9,427 nt of DNA from CAYSWK01 sp964434735 (GCA_964434735.1 CAYSWK010000035.1:1-9427); one strand, 5' to 3'; numbered from the stretch's first letter, positions 1 through 7,574 are shown. Numbers and translations are program-made. The notes: generated by a model not told the origin, from the sequence alone.

Positions 1-780
1 TATTTTTTTGGAAAGCGTAATTGTTAATTCAATGAAAAGAAAAACAAGCACGCAGAGGATGGTTTTTACGATCAATGATTTAAAAATTGCATGTTCTGCA
101 ATTTCCTTTATTTTTTTATAGTAATATGCCGTTAAAACTCCCAACGGAAAACAGAGGACATACACAAACCACTCATGGAACATCCGAAGTGGGTCTCCAT
201 TTTCAAAAGGCCGTAATATGATAATTCCCAACCCACAGAGCCAAAGCAGCCCTATTTTGACTTGTGTTGGCATTTTTTGTCTTAAGAGAAGGAAGTAAGC
301 TAAGTACCAAAAAAAGAGGAAACCGATATACCATATAATGCTAAAAGCAAATATAGAATACAAAAAAGAGAGTGTATTTGTTGGTTGATGCCCACTAAGG
401 ACTGGCCAAGTGAATGAGGGGTAAAAAATCCAAAAAGATGCAAAGACAATCATATATAATAAAAATGCAGGTAATACTCTCCTTAGGCGCTTGATAATGA
501 ATAATTTTGGGTTTGCATTTTGCAATTTATCAGATTGGAATAAACCATATCCTGATAAGAAAAGAAAGACTCCAACGCCATATCCTCCATATCCAAAAAG
601 TGTAGGTTGGGATAAAATATGGACTGCAAAGATAAGAATTATTGCAAATCCCTTCATTTCATTTGTGATACGTATTGATAATAGCTCTTCTTCCTTTTTT
701 TCCTTCCAAAAAATTATGCTTCCAATAATAATTGCCAGCACGCCCAATTCGGCGGTGAGCTCTACGCCAAGAAACTCCAT
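1..780 (-). CDS. Acyltransferase-3 family membrane protein, 3' end beyond the window
   Basis: The minus strand is open for 260 codons from ATG at 780 down to position 1, with no stop, so the C-terminus lies outside. I translated it by hand. Residues 41-57 (EMKGFAIILIFAVHILS) match the first helix of the acyltransferase-3 fold with its catalytic-type His (H54). Residues 70-80 (GVFLFLSGYGL) match the second-helix signature, and 97-104 (KRLRRVLP) the Arg-rich loop before a Pro. About eight hydrophobic segments are visible, including an extra one at residues 9-24 before the usual domain start. The family moves acyl groups onto extracytoplasmic sugars such as O-antigen or exopolysaccharide units; the substrate here is unknown. 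Family members usually have 330-400 residues, so roughly a quarter to a third is missing. ATG 780 is the only usual start codon after the in-frame upstream stop, though no good ribosome site precedes it. It is transcribed away from the glycan operon, and its DNA is AT-rich. Confidence 0.88.
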   Translation of the reverse strand, partial: MEFLGVELTAELGVLAIIIGSIIFWKEKKEEELLSIRITNEMKGFAIILIFAVHILSQPTLFGYGGYGVGVFLFLSGYGLFQSDKLQNANPKLFIIKRLRRVLPAFLLYMIVFASFWIFYPSFTWPVLSGHQPTNTLSFLYSIFAFSIIWYIGFLFFWYLAYFLLLRQKMPTQVKIGLLWLCGLGIIILRPFENGDPLRMFHEWFVYVLCFPLGVLTAYYYKKIKEIAEHAIFKSLIVKTILCVLVFLFIELTITLSKKI

Positions 781-868
781 GATTTTACTAAATATGAATC
801 TATTAATAAATAGTTTAGCATTATACTGGTTTAAGTTATACCTTTAAAGAATAATTAATGTGGTATTC
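781..868. other. Divergent intergenic region, 88 bases
   Basis: This is the only real intergenic stretch in the window, between the minus-strand acyltransferase and the first gene of the + strand operon. It is AT-rich and must hold the promoters for both directions. For the + strand I see only weak candidates: TTTAGC (814-819), 17 bases, then TATACC (837-842). No inverted repeat long enough to propose an operator or terminator is evident. Confidence 0.5.
820..848 (-). promoter_or_regulatory. Putative promoter of the divergent acyltransferase gene
   Basis: Read on the minus strand, TTTAAA (848-843) is followed after exactly 17 bases by TATAAT (825-820), a perfect bacterial -10 hexamer with a 4/6 match at -35. 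It would start transcription near 812, about 30 bases before the ATG at 780. If the organism is archaeal, the same TATAAT could instead belong to a TATA box with a start nearer 797. The region is AT-rich, so chance matches are easy. This is seen in sequence only. Confidence 0.4.
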
Positions 869-2014
869 ATGATAACTAATGGTTCTCAGAAATTTTCTAT
901 CTATGATATTTTTATTATTCTTATACTTACCTTTTTTTTGCTTGAGGTTGTACTGCGGATTGGCGCTTTTGACCAAAAGCTTACTTATTCATTGCATGAT
1001 GCGAACGGTAATGAACTTTTTTCCAGATTCTTTTCTGATAAGCAATGGTACGATCAGTACATCGCATATTCGCCCGATGACGTGCTTGGTTGGAAACAAA
1101 AACCTAACAATTCCTTTTATTTTCATGATTCTCACAACGAGTATTCTTTTGCATTTAGCACTGATGAATTTGGAAATCGCATAAGTCCGTACAATTCGGG
1201 TAAGAAAACACTGTTTCTTGGCGATTCATTTACATTTGGCTGGGGGCAAAACGATTCCAATATCTTTCCAAATATGCTTGGTGAAAAACTTCGTTTGAAT
1301 GTTAGAAATTATGGTCAACTTGGGTATGGAACAGACCAGGAGCTTCTTGTGCTTAAACAAGTTATTGATGATGAGGATCCTGACCAGATTATTTTAGTTA
1401 TTTTTTCTGGAAATGATTTTGAGAACAATTTTGTCGAGGTCCCTCAAAAAAACGATGCATGTATTCGTAAAACTTTTTTTACTCTTACTGAAAACGGTTT
1501 AGTTCCCCATTCAGAATATATCAAGAATTGCTATTCGTTTGATTTTGTCAAAGCAGCTTATTTAGTATCCTCTCAATATTCTGTTACTGCAAAACTACTT
1601 TTTCATCTGTATTTCAATTTAATTGGGAAATTTTCATCTACTCCGCAATCAGGTGCTGCAGGATTGGCAGATTCTCAGATCCGTATAACCCACGCTCTTC
1701 TTTCCCAAATTCAGAATGTTTCATCAGACTATCAAGTTCCCCTTTACCTCTTTGTCGTCCCTTCAAGGTCGCTTGTTCAAAATGGTACATCTTTGATCGA
1801 TAACGAGGAGGTATTCATAGAAAGTTTGAAAAATTATTCGTCAACGCACGACATTTTCATTTATGATTCTTCCGAGTATTTGAAAAAAGCATACCGTGAA
1901 CGGGGCATCCTATATCATGAGAATGAAAGTATCGGGGCCCATCTTAACGCGGAAGGTAATAAAGCTTTAGCTGAATATATGCTATCTATATTGGATGAAG
2001 ACGGGGCCAGGTAG
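869..2014 (+). CDS. Membrane-anchored SGNH-fold hydrolase-like protein
   Basis: This 381-residue protein has one N-terminal membrane helix (about residues 14-31) followed by an SGNH/GDSL domain. Block I is LFLGDSFTFG with nucleophile S120. A block II-like turn (NYGQLGYGTDQE) lies near 147-157, and block III (FSGNDFENN) has N182. Block V carries the catalytic-type His H358 in AHLNAEGN. The Asp normally two or three residues before that His is absent: Ile355, Gly356 and Ala357 precede it. Anchored SGNH proteins in glycan loci are usually thought to add or remove acyl groups on sugars; activity here is uncertain. GTG at 860 in the same frame would add three residues. I prefer ATG 869 because a GGT-ATTC spacing just before it resembles the other starts here. 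It heads the operon, and its stop is 9 bases before the next gene. Third positions are AT-rich. Confidence 0.85.
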   Translation: MITNGSQKFSIYDIFIILILTFFLLEVVLRIGAFDQKLTYSLHDANGNELFSRFFSDKQWYDQYIAYSPDDVLGWKQKPNNSFYFHDSHNEYSFAFSTDEFGNRISPYNSGKKTLFLGDSFTFGWGQNDSNIFPNMLGEKLRLNVRNYGQLGYGTDQELLVLKQVIDDEDPDQIILVIFSGNDFENNFVEVPQKNDACIRKTFFTLTENGLVPHSEYIKNCYSFDFVKAAYLVSSQYSVTAKLLFHLYFNLIGKFSSTPQSGAAGLADSQIRITHALLSQIQNVSSDYQVPLYLFVVPSRSLVQNGTSLIDNEEVFIESLKNYSSTHDIFIYDSSEYLKKAYRERGILYHENESIGAHLNAEGNKALAEYMLSILDEDGAR

Positions 2015-2023
2015 TTTGATCGC

Positions 2024-2245
2024 ATGTCGTTATTTGAAAAAATTAAATCTGCATGGTTTGCAATAGGAAATTTCATGGGGGACATAATGTCTACCGTGTT
2101 GCTTACGATTCTTTTTTATGTATTCATAACTCCGTTTTCCTTCATTTTGAAGCTATGCGGTATCAATTTTATGCGAAAGACGCAATCAACCACCCGTTGG
2201 AGACCTAAGGATCCCGAAGGTGAAAATCTCACTAAGCCGTATTAG
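2024..2245 (+). CDS. Small SxtJ-like membrane protein beside carbamoyltransferase
   Basis: This 73-residue protein has a single hydrophobic segment (about residues 21-45). It continues into FILKLCGINFMRK and a basic tail with TTRWRPKDP. The pattern of membrane helix, Pro-containing loop (ITPFSF), Leu/Gly-rich stretch, basic residues and aromatic WRP ending recalls the C-terminal half of the SxtJ family, which usually has about 120-140 residues; this copy would be a short form. The assignment rests on remembered family features and on position directly before an SxtI/TobZ-type carbamoyltransferase (8-base gap). SxtJ function is not established. A plausible inference is that it holds the carbamoyltransferase at the membrane. 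The start ATG is preceded closely by TTGATC, part of an extended Shine-Dalgarno sequence. The gene is real by spacing and composition; the family call is tentative. Confidence 0.72.
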   Translation: MSLFEKIKSAWFAIGNFMGDIMSTVLLTILFYVFITPFSFILKLCGINFMRKTQSTTRWRPKDPEGENLTKPY

Positions 2246-2253
2246 GTGCATTC

Positions 2254-4014
2254 ATGGACCACTCATCAAAAAAAGATCAGTATATTCTTGGCATTTCATG
2301 CTTTTACCATGATTCTGCAGCGTGCCTTATTAAGAACAATCAAGTTTTTGCAGCGGCACAAGAGGAACGTTTTACTCGAAAAAAGCACGACAGCGGATTT
2401 CCACATAATGCAGTTGCCTTTTGCCTTAAGGAAGCAGGAATTTCGCTTGATGAGGTCTCACACATTGGGTTTTATGAGAAACCCTTTATCAAATTTGAAC
2501 GGTTGCTTGAAACGTATCTTGCAGCCGCTCCCCGCGGTAGTTTTTCCTTTGCACGGTCTGTGACTACATGGATCAAGGATAAGTTGTGGATACCAGAAAC
2601 GCTCAAATCTGAACTTAAAACAAAAAAAGACATTTATTTTATCGAGCATCATCTTTCACATGCAGCAAGTAGCTTTTATTGTTCCGGCTTTGATAAAGCG
2701 GCAATTCTTACGGTTGATGGGGTTGGAGAATGGGCCACGGCAACATTCGGAGTTGGGGAAGGTACAAGAATTAAAATTCATAAGGAAATGAATTTCCCTC
2801 ATTCACTTGGCCTTTTGTACAGTGCATTTACCTATTATTTAGGGTTCAAAGTAAATAGCGGCGAATACAAGGTCATGGGGTTAGCCCCATACGGGGAGCC
2901 AAAATACGTCAAGGCCATATATGATCATCTTGTCGCGTTGCATGAAGATGGCAGCATTACTCTCAATATGAAATATTTTGGGTTTATCGATGAAAAAACC
3001 ATGATAAATAAGGAATTTGAGCAGGTATTTGGTGAACCAGCACGAAAACCTGAAACTCCCCTCACTCAAAAGCATAAGGATATTGCCCGAAGCATCCAGC
3101 AGGTGACTGAAGAAATTGTGCTTGCAATGGCAAACCATTTGCACAAGGAGACGGGGCTCACAAAATTGTGCATGGCAGGAGGGGTAGCCCTTAATTGTGT
3201 TGCAAACGGGCGCATTATTCGTGAGACTCCCTTCAAACAATTGTACGTGCAGCCGGCAGCAGGGGATGCGGGCGGAGCACTTGGAGTTGCCGCGTATCTT
3301 AATCATGAAGTACTCAAGAATCCTCGTAATCCTCAGTTTATGCCCTCTCCTTACTTGGGCCCCGCATATTCTGATGAAGATATTCGTTCTGCTCTTGATT
3401 CTTATGGGGCACACTATGAGCATCTTTCTGATGAACGGCTTTTTTCTTCAGTTGCGAATCTGATTTCAACTCAAAATGTCATCGGCTGGTTCCAAGGCAA
3501 GATGGAATGGGGTCCGCGTGCGCTTGGCAATCGCAGCATTATTGCAGATTGTAGGTTTCCTAAGATGCGTGATACGGTCAATATCAAAATAAAATTCCGT
3601 GAAAGTTTCAGGCCGTTTGCACCCGTTGTTCTTGAAGAGTATGCAAAGGAATATTTTGAATTGGAGGGTGAAAGCCCTTATATGCTTTTGGTTGCGCAGG
3701 CAAAAAAAGATACTATGCCCGCAACCACCCACGTCGATGGTAGTGCGCGTATTCAAACGGTTAGAAAAGATCAAAATGCGCGTTTGTATGACCTGATACA
3801 AGCATATTATTCTCTTACCGGGATGCCCGTCATCATAAACACGTCTTTTAACGTGAGAGGGGAACCGATCGTCAATACGCCTAAGGAAGCGTTTGAGTGT
3901 TTTATGCGTACTAACATGGATTATTTGGTCCTTGGCAATTATCTTCTTGATAAAAAATTGCAAACCCCTTGGAAAGAAAGCGACGAATGGAAGAAAAACC
4001 TTGAACTTGATTGA
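2254..4014 (+). CDS. O-carbamoyltransferase, NodU/CmcH/TobZ/SxtI family
   Basis: This 586-residue protein matches the family in length and motif order. The enzyme makes carbamoyl-adenylate from carbamoyl phosphate and ATP and passes the carbamoyl group to a hydroxyl, usually on a sugar. The N-terminal Kae1-like part starts with ILGISCFYHDSAACL (11-25) and AAQEERFTRKKH (34-45). It carries HHLSHAASS (132-140) and TVDGVGEW (153-160), the His and Asp positions used for metal and phosphate binding in TobZ. NSGEYKVMGLAPYGEP (201-216), MAGGVALNCVANG (307-319) and AAGDAGGALG (335-344) follow. The C-terminal domain has QGKMEWGPRALGNRSI (414-429) and NTSFNVRGEPIV (529-540). No key residue seems lost. 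The cytoplasmic substrate is likely a sugar nucleotide or lipid-linked glycan, inferred from context. The ribosome site AGGTG (2244-2248) overlaps the upstream TAG, which implies translational coupling. Confidence 0.96.
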   Translation: MDHSSKKDQYILGISCFYHDSAACLIKNNQVFAAAQEERFTRKKHDSGFPHNAVAFCLKEAGISLDEVSHIGFYEKPFIKFERLLETYLAAAPRGSFSFARSVTTWIKDKLWIPETLKSELKTKKDIYFIEHHLSHAASSFYCSGFDKAAILTVDGVGEWATATFGVGEGTRIKIHKEMNFPHSLGLLYSAFTYYLGFKVNSGEYKVMGLAPYGEPKYVKAIYDHLVALHEDGSITLNMKYFGFIDEKTMINKEFEQVFGEPARKPETPLTQKHKDIARSIQQVTEEIVLAMANHLHKETGLTKLCMAGGVALNCVANGRIIRETPFKQLYVQPAAGDAGGALGVAAYLNHEVLKNPRNPQFMPSPYLGPAYSDEDIRSALDSYGAHYEHLSDERLFSSVANLISTQNVIGWFQGKMEWGPRALGNRSIIADCRFPKMRDTVNIKIKFRESFRPFAPVVLEEYAKEYFELEGESPYMLLVAQAKKDTMPATTHVDGSARIQTVRKDQNARLYDLIQAYYSLTGMPVIINTSFNVRGEPIVNTPKEAFECFMRTNMDYLVLGNYLLDKKLQTPWKESDEWKKNLELD

Positions 4015-4028
4015 TTATAAATGTTTTC

Positions 4029-4034
4029 GAGGTT
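4029..4034 (+). promoter_or_regulatory. Ribosome binding site fixing the DUF5989 start
   Basis: GAGGTT lies nine bases before ATG 4044. It selects that ATG over the in-frame TTG at 4011, which would add 11 residues, overlap the carbamoyltransferase stop and spoil the typical MFGKLG start of this family. Confidence 0.6.
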
Positions 4035-4043
4035 ATACTAGTT

Positions 4044-4205
4044 ATGTTTGGAAAGTTAGGGTTGATTGGGGACCTGTTCGCAGGATTATTCAAGCGTGGA
4101 AAGTTTTGGCTTATTCCTATTGCCTTAGTGCTCATAATCCTTGCGGTCATTATCATCTTTGGCCAAGCAACCGGCCTTGGACCGTTAATTTACCCATTCA
4201 TATAA
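4044..4205 (+). CDS. DUF5989 (SxtK-like) small membrane protein
   Basis: This 53-residue protein fits the DUF5989 pattern nearly end to end. It has an amphipathic N-terminus (MFGKLGLIGDLFAGLFKRGKFW), one strong membrane helix (about 22-40, LIPIALVLIILAVIIIF), then G-Q-A-T-G-L-G-P-L-I-Y-P-F-I. Family members are about 50 residues and, to my knowledge, commonly sit directly after O-carbamoyltransferases, as SxtK does relative to SxtI and SxtJ in saxitoxin clusters. Biochemical function is unknown. The conserved neighbourhood suggests it works with the carbamoyltransferase at the membrane, but that is inference. It follows the carbamoyltransferase after 29 bases and precedes the epimerase by 34. 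It is easily missed or given the wrong start in automated annotation. Confidence 0.85.
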   Translation: MFGKLGLIGDLFAGLFKRGKFWLIPIALVLIILAVIIIFGQATGLGPLIYPFI

Positions 4206-4239
4206 AAACATTCAAACCTATGTAGATATGGGTATTTTC

Positions 4240-5277
4240 ATGAAAGTCTTAGTTACTGGTGGAGCAGGACTTGTTGGTTCGGAAACGTGTCGTCTTTTTT
4301 ATGAGCAGGGTTGGGAAGTTCATTCCGTTGACAATTATACGCGCATTAAGCTTTTCGGTCAAGATGGTGATACTTCAAAGAACATGCAAAAACTCCAAAA
4401 AGATATTGATGTTACTCACCACCAGATGGACATCCGTGATGAGCGGATTGCCGATTTGGTAAAAGGAGTTGATGCGGTTGTACATACTGCCGCACAGCCC
4501 TCGCACCCTAAGTCAATAGAGATTCCTATGGAGGATTTCCAGATTAATGCGTTTGGTACGCTTCATCTTCTTGAAGCAGTGCGAAAACACAATAAGGATG
4601 TGCCCTTTGTTTTCTGCTCAACAAATAAGGTGTATGGTGAAGCACCTAATTATTTTTCATACAAAAAGGTAGGTAAGCGACTTGAGCCTATTGACCATTC
4701 GTATTCAAACGGTTTTAATGAGCAGTTACGGATTGACCAAATAATGCACACTCCTTTTGGTGTTTCAAAAGTTGCTGCAGACTTGTACACTCAAGAATAT
4801 GCGCTTTTGTACGGTATGAAAACCGGTGTTTTCCGTATGGGTTGTATAACGGGCGGCGCTGCAAAAGCCGCAGAGCTTCATAATTGGGAACCCTACTTTG
4901 TTAAGAAGGCGGTTATGGGTGAGGAATTGACCGTTTTCGGCCATGGCGGTTACCAGGTACGTGATGTTATTCACGCACGTGATCTTGCAAAATTGTTCTT
5001 GGAATTCGTAAAGGCGCCCCGTCCGGGTCATGCATATAATATCGGCGGTGCGCGAAAGAATTCCATTTCGCTTCTTGAATCTTTTGATTTAATTGAAGAA
5101 GTTACCGGAAAGAAGATGAAGTATAAGCTTGGTCCTGAACGTGAAGCGGACCATATCTGGTGGATTTCGGACATTTCAAAGGCGAAGCTTCATTATCCCA
5201 ATTGGGACATTCGTATCGGATTGAAAGAAACGTTTACGGAAATCTACCAGGCATTGCAGGATGCCAAAGTGGTCTAG
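4240..5277 (+). CDS. NAD-dependent SDR epimerase, CDP-paratose/tyvelose 2-epimerase type
   Basis: This 345-residue extended short-chain dehydrogenase fits the usual family length. The Rossmann glycine motif is VTGGAGLVG (5-13). D31 after the second strand suits NAD binding, and HTAAQPSH (82-89) follows. The active-site Ser/Thr strand is STNKVYGE (127-134). The residues expected as YxxxK read FGVSK, with F173 and K177. FRMGCITGG (198-206), YQVRDVIHARD (228-238), YNIGGARKNSISLLE (256-270) and DHIWWISD (294-301) are signatures of the RfbE-like 2-epimerase branch that inverts C2 of CDP-3,6-dideoxyhexoses. The substrate here is unproven, since no CDP-sugar genes are in view. ATG 4228 would add four residues; ATG 4240 gives the standard MKVLVTGG start with GGT upstream. 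It ends two bases before the next gene. Confidence 0.9.
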   Translation: MKVLVTGGAGLVGSETCRLFYEQGWEVHSVDNYTRIKLFGQDGDTSKNMQKLQKDIDVTHHQMDIRDERIADLVKGVDAVVHTAAQPSHPKSIEIPMEDFQINAFGTLHLLEAVRKHNKDVPFVFCSTNKVYGEAPNYFSYKKVGKRLEPIDHSYSNGFNEQLRIDQIMHTPFGVSKVAADLYTQEYALLYGMKTGVFRMGCITGGAAKAAELHNWEPYFVKKAVMGEELTVFGHGGYQVRDVIHARDLAKLFLEFVKAPRPGHAYNIGGARKNSISLLESFDLIEEVTGKKMKYKLGPEREADHIWWISDISKAKLHYPNWDIRIGLKETFTEIYQALQDAKVV

Positions 5278-5279
5278 AA

Positions 5280-6449
5280 ATGGCACCAACACGTGTTTTC
5301 CTCTACGCATCCACGAACATCCATAATGCCCATAGGCAGATGATTGCAAATTGCCCCGAAGGTTTTGAGTATGTGCAGAGTGAAAACCAGGCGATGCCCG
5401 TTAAAACGGATAACGCCGGGCTTAAGAGTCTTCTGAATACAGTTCGCTGGACCGTTTCGCCTTATTATAACTATGCAAAAGTGATGCTTGGTTCGCCAAA
5501 GGTTTGGAAATTTTCAACCGATTGTCCTCTTATCCACAGCACCCAGTCTCTTCTTGACACCAAGACGCCATATGTCGTTGATTTTGAACATGCTGCCGTT
5601 TTTGCAGGTTATAACCAGGGAGCGTTTAGGAATGCTGCATTTGTGCGTAACCTCACACGTGCACTTGAAAAGCCAAATCTCAAACGACTTCTTGCATGGT
5701 CTGATGCGGCGGCACAGACTTTGCGAAATGCCATACCTTCAACACCCGTGCATGAAAAAATCGAAACCGTATATCCCGTCATGTCGATGCCGCAGAAGAT
5801 TTCAACTAAGAACGTTGATTCAACGATCCGTTTTCTTTTCATCGGCGGCAATTTTTATGAGAAAGGCGGGCCCGAAACGCTTGCGGCGTTTGAGAAACTT
5901 GCAGAGAAGTACGACGTCCATCTTTCGTTTATTTCAGCACAAACACCTCAGGAGTATGTAGAAAAATACAAATATAATCCAAAAATAAAAATTTCTCTTG
6001 GTCTTCCCTATTCAGAAGTTCAAACCCTTTATTCGCAAAGTCATGTGTTTGTCATTCCAACCCATATGGATACGTTCGGGTTTGTGATTTCAGAAGCGCT
6101 TTCATACGGGCTTCCGGTCATTACTGAAGACAGCTTCTCACGGCCGGAATTGGTCGAGCATGAAAAGACTGGGCTGATTGTGAAGAGCTATTATTCCTGT
6201 TTTGGTAAGGACGGTGCGTACATTTATGGGGATTCCTGGTCGTTGAATTCAAAACGCAAGATTTCCAGTATGTTTCCTCCTGTTTGGGCAATTGATGAGC
6301 TGTATCTTGCGATGGAGCGAATGGTAATCGATTCAAAACTTCGAAACGAGTGCGCAAGGAACGCACGTAAAATTGCAACTGAAGGAAAGCTCTCACCAAA
6401 GAGATGGAAGCAGTCTATGAGCAGGATTTATAACCAAGCCTTGGAATGA
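5280..6449 (+). CDS. GT4-type glycosyltransferase
   Basis: This 389-residue GT-B retaining glycosyltransferase has a recognisable C-terminal donor domain. FLFIGGNFYEKGGPE (185-199) is the phosphate-binding loop with Lys. Later come SQSHVFVIPTHMDTFGFVISEALSYGLPV (262-280 region) and a closing RPELVEHEKTGLIV stretch. The EX7E motif reads D264-x7-E272, a conservative Glu-to-Asp change seen in other GT4 proteins. The N-terminal acceptor domain (1-170) is less conserved; DFEHAAVF (101-108) may hold the acceptor-site His. An in-frame upstream ATG at 5160 would add 40 residues lying inside the epimerase gene. I chose ATG 5280 because it follows the epimerase TAG by two bases and begins with MAPTRVFLYAS, a normal first strand. 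Donor and acceptor sugars cannot be read from sequence. It acts at the cytoplasmic face, inferred from the absence of membrane helices. Confidence 0.9.
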   Translation: MAPTRVFLYASTNIHNAHRQMIANCPEGFEYVQSENQAMPVKTDNAGLKSLLNTVRWTVSPYYNYAKVMLGSPKVWKFSTDCPLIHSTQSLLDTKTPYVVDFEHAAVFAGYNQGAFRNAAFVRNLTRALEKPNLKRLLAWSDAAAQTLRNAIPSTPVHEKIETVYPVMSMPQKISTKNVDSTIRFLFIGGNFYEKGGPETLAAFEKLAEKYDVHLSFISAQTPQEYVEKYKYNPKIKISLGLPYSEVQTLYSQSHVFVIPTHMDTFGFVISEALSYGLPVITEDSFSRPELVEHEKTGLIVKSYYSCFGKDGAYIYGDSWSLNSKRKISSMFPPVWAIDELYLAMERMVIDSKLRNECARNARKIATEGKLSPKRWKQSMSRIYNQALE

Positions 6450-6455
6450 TTCCTT

Positions 6456-7574
6456 ATGCGCATCTGCTTTGTTGACCAATTTTTGGACCTTTCCACAAGT
6501 GGCGGCAGCATGCATTCCCTTGACTTGTATGCTTCAAAGTTCAAGAGCATGGGTCATGACATTTGCGTCCTTACCTTTTACCCAAAGCGCAATATCCTCA
6601 TGGGAAAGATCCCTAACTACATTCTCATAAGCGAATCTCCCTTTTATGTTAACCGTCTTGATCTTAACGTAAGGGTACTTCCGCATTTTCTCAAAAAGCA
6701 TGAGAAGGAATTTGACGTTTTTCATATTCATGATCCTTCATTATTTTTAGGGGCATCACTGTACCGAAAAAGCGGTGGCAAGACTCCTGTTGTTGGCGAT
6801 CTAAATACTCATTTATTTTCTTACTACTTTAAGCCGGGTGCGCCGTCTCATGCCACGTTTGCAGAAAAGCTTCGTTTTGATTTGATCAAATCTTATATGG
6901 ACCGCATTATGCCTGTGAGTGATTTCATGTATGAGGAATACGTGCGGCATGGGGTTCCAAAGGAAAAGATGACCACGATTTATGACGGGTTTGACTTTGA
7001 ATGGATTGATTCGTTTAAGGTGAAAAAAGAAAAGAAGGATTTTGTCACAATATTATACGTCGGTAGGCTTGAAAAAACCAAGGGCGTTGATTTGATCATT
7101 GAGGCGTGCGCGAAACTGAAAACCCAAAACTGGAAACTCCTTATTGTGGGGGAAGGCCCAAAACGGGAAGAGTTTGAACAGCTTGTGCATACGTTAGGAA
7201 TTGCGGAAAAGGTAGTTTTTACAGGATATGTTTCCACAAAGGAGATGTACGATTATTTTTCACAAAGCGATATTTTTGTCCATGCCCCCCGTTGGCAGGA
7301 GCCGTTTGGGCGTGCGGTAGTTGAGGCAATGCATTTTGGCCTTGTTTCGTTGGTTGCGGATATTGGTGCACCACCTTCCTTGGTTGGTGACAAACGGATT
7401 GTATTCGCCCCTAATGATTCCTCTGCGCTTCAGTCGGTACTTTTAAAAGCAATGACTGACAAAAAGTTTCGGGACGAACTTGCTAAAAAAGGGGTTATTC
7501 GCGCACAGCTTTTTGGCGTTTCTTCAACCCTGAGCGCATTTTTAAAAGTGTATCAACAGGTAAAAAAATTGTGA
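6456..7574 (+). CDS. GT4 glycosyltransferase
   Basis: This 372-residue protein is a complete GT4 enzyme. The N-terminal domain starts MRICFVDQFLDLSTSGGSM with the Gly-rich loop at 14-18, and carries FDVFHIHDPSLFLG (86-99). The linker strand MPVSDFMYEEYVRHGVPKEK (152-171) leads into the donor domain: ILYVGRLEKTKGVDLIIEA (199-217), LLIVGEGPKREEF (228-240), VFTGYVSTKEM (244-254) and FVHAPRWQEPFGRAVVEAM. The EX7E motif is intact at E282 and E290. It would transfer a sugar with retention of configuration from a nucleotide or lipid-linked donor; the specificity is unknown. It starts six bases after the previous GT4 gene and ends four bases before the next gene. The two GT4 proteins are not close copies, so they probably add different sugars. 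Confidence 0.94.
   Translation: MRICFVDQFLDLSTSGGSMHSLDLYASKFKSMGHDICVLTFYPKRNILMGKIPNYILISESPFYVNRLDLNVRVLPHFLKKHEKEFDVFHIHDPSLFLGASLYRKSGGKTPVVGDLNTHLFSYYFKPGAPSHATFAEKLRFDLIKSYMDRIMPVSDFMYEEYVRHGVPKEKMTTIYDGFDFEWIDSFKVKKEKKDFVTILYVGRLEKTKGVDLIIEACAKLKTQNWKLLIVGEGPKREEFEQLVHTLGIAEKVVFTGYVSTKEMYDYFSQSDIFVHAPRWQEPFGRAVVEAMHFGLVSLVADIGAPPSLVGDKRIVFAPNDSSALQSVLLKAMTDKKFRDELAKKGVIRAQLFGVSSTLSAFLKVYQQVKKL

Noticed and set aside
491..847. Plus-strand open frame of 118 codons over the left end
   Set aside because: It lies antisense to the acyltransferase frame, which shows clear family motifs and runs unbroken for 260 codons. Its own translation is low-complexity and matches nothing I know.
2881..3423. 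Minus-strand open frame of 180 codons inside the carbamoyltransferase
   Set aside because: The + strand carries conserved carbamoyltransferase motifs through the whole stretch; the antisense translation is Cys/Arg/His-rich and shows no domain.
3466..3963. Minus-strand open frame of 165 codons
   Set aside because: Antisense shadow of the C-terminal carbamoyltransferase domain, with no motif or ribosome site of its own.
4160..4185. Short inverted repeat CCAAG...CTTGG as a terminator
   Set aside because: The stem is only about five pairs, there is no following T-run, and it lies within the DUF5989 coding sequence.
5160..5279. Forty-residue N-terminal extension of the first GT4 protein
   Set aside because: It lies entirely within the epimerase reading frame; the natural start two bases after the epimerase stop gives a normal GT4 N-terminus.
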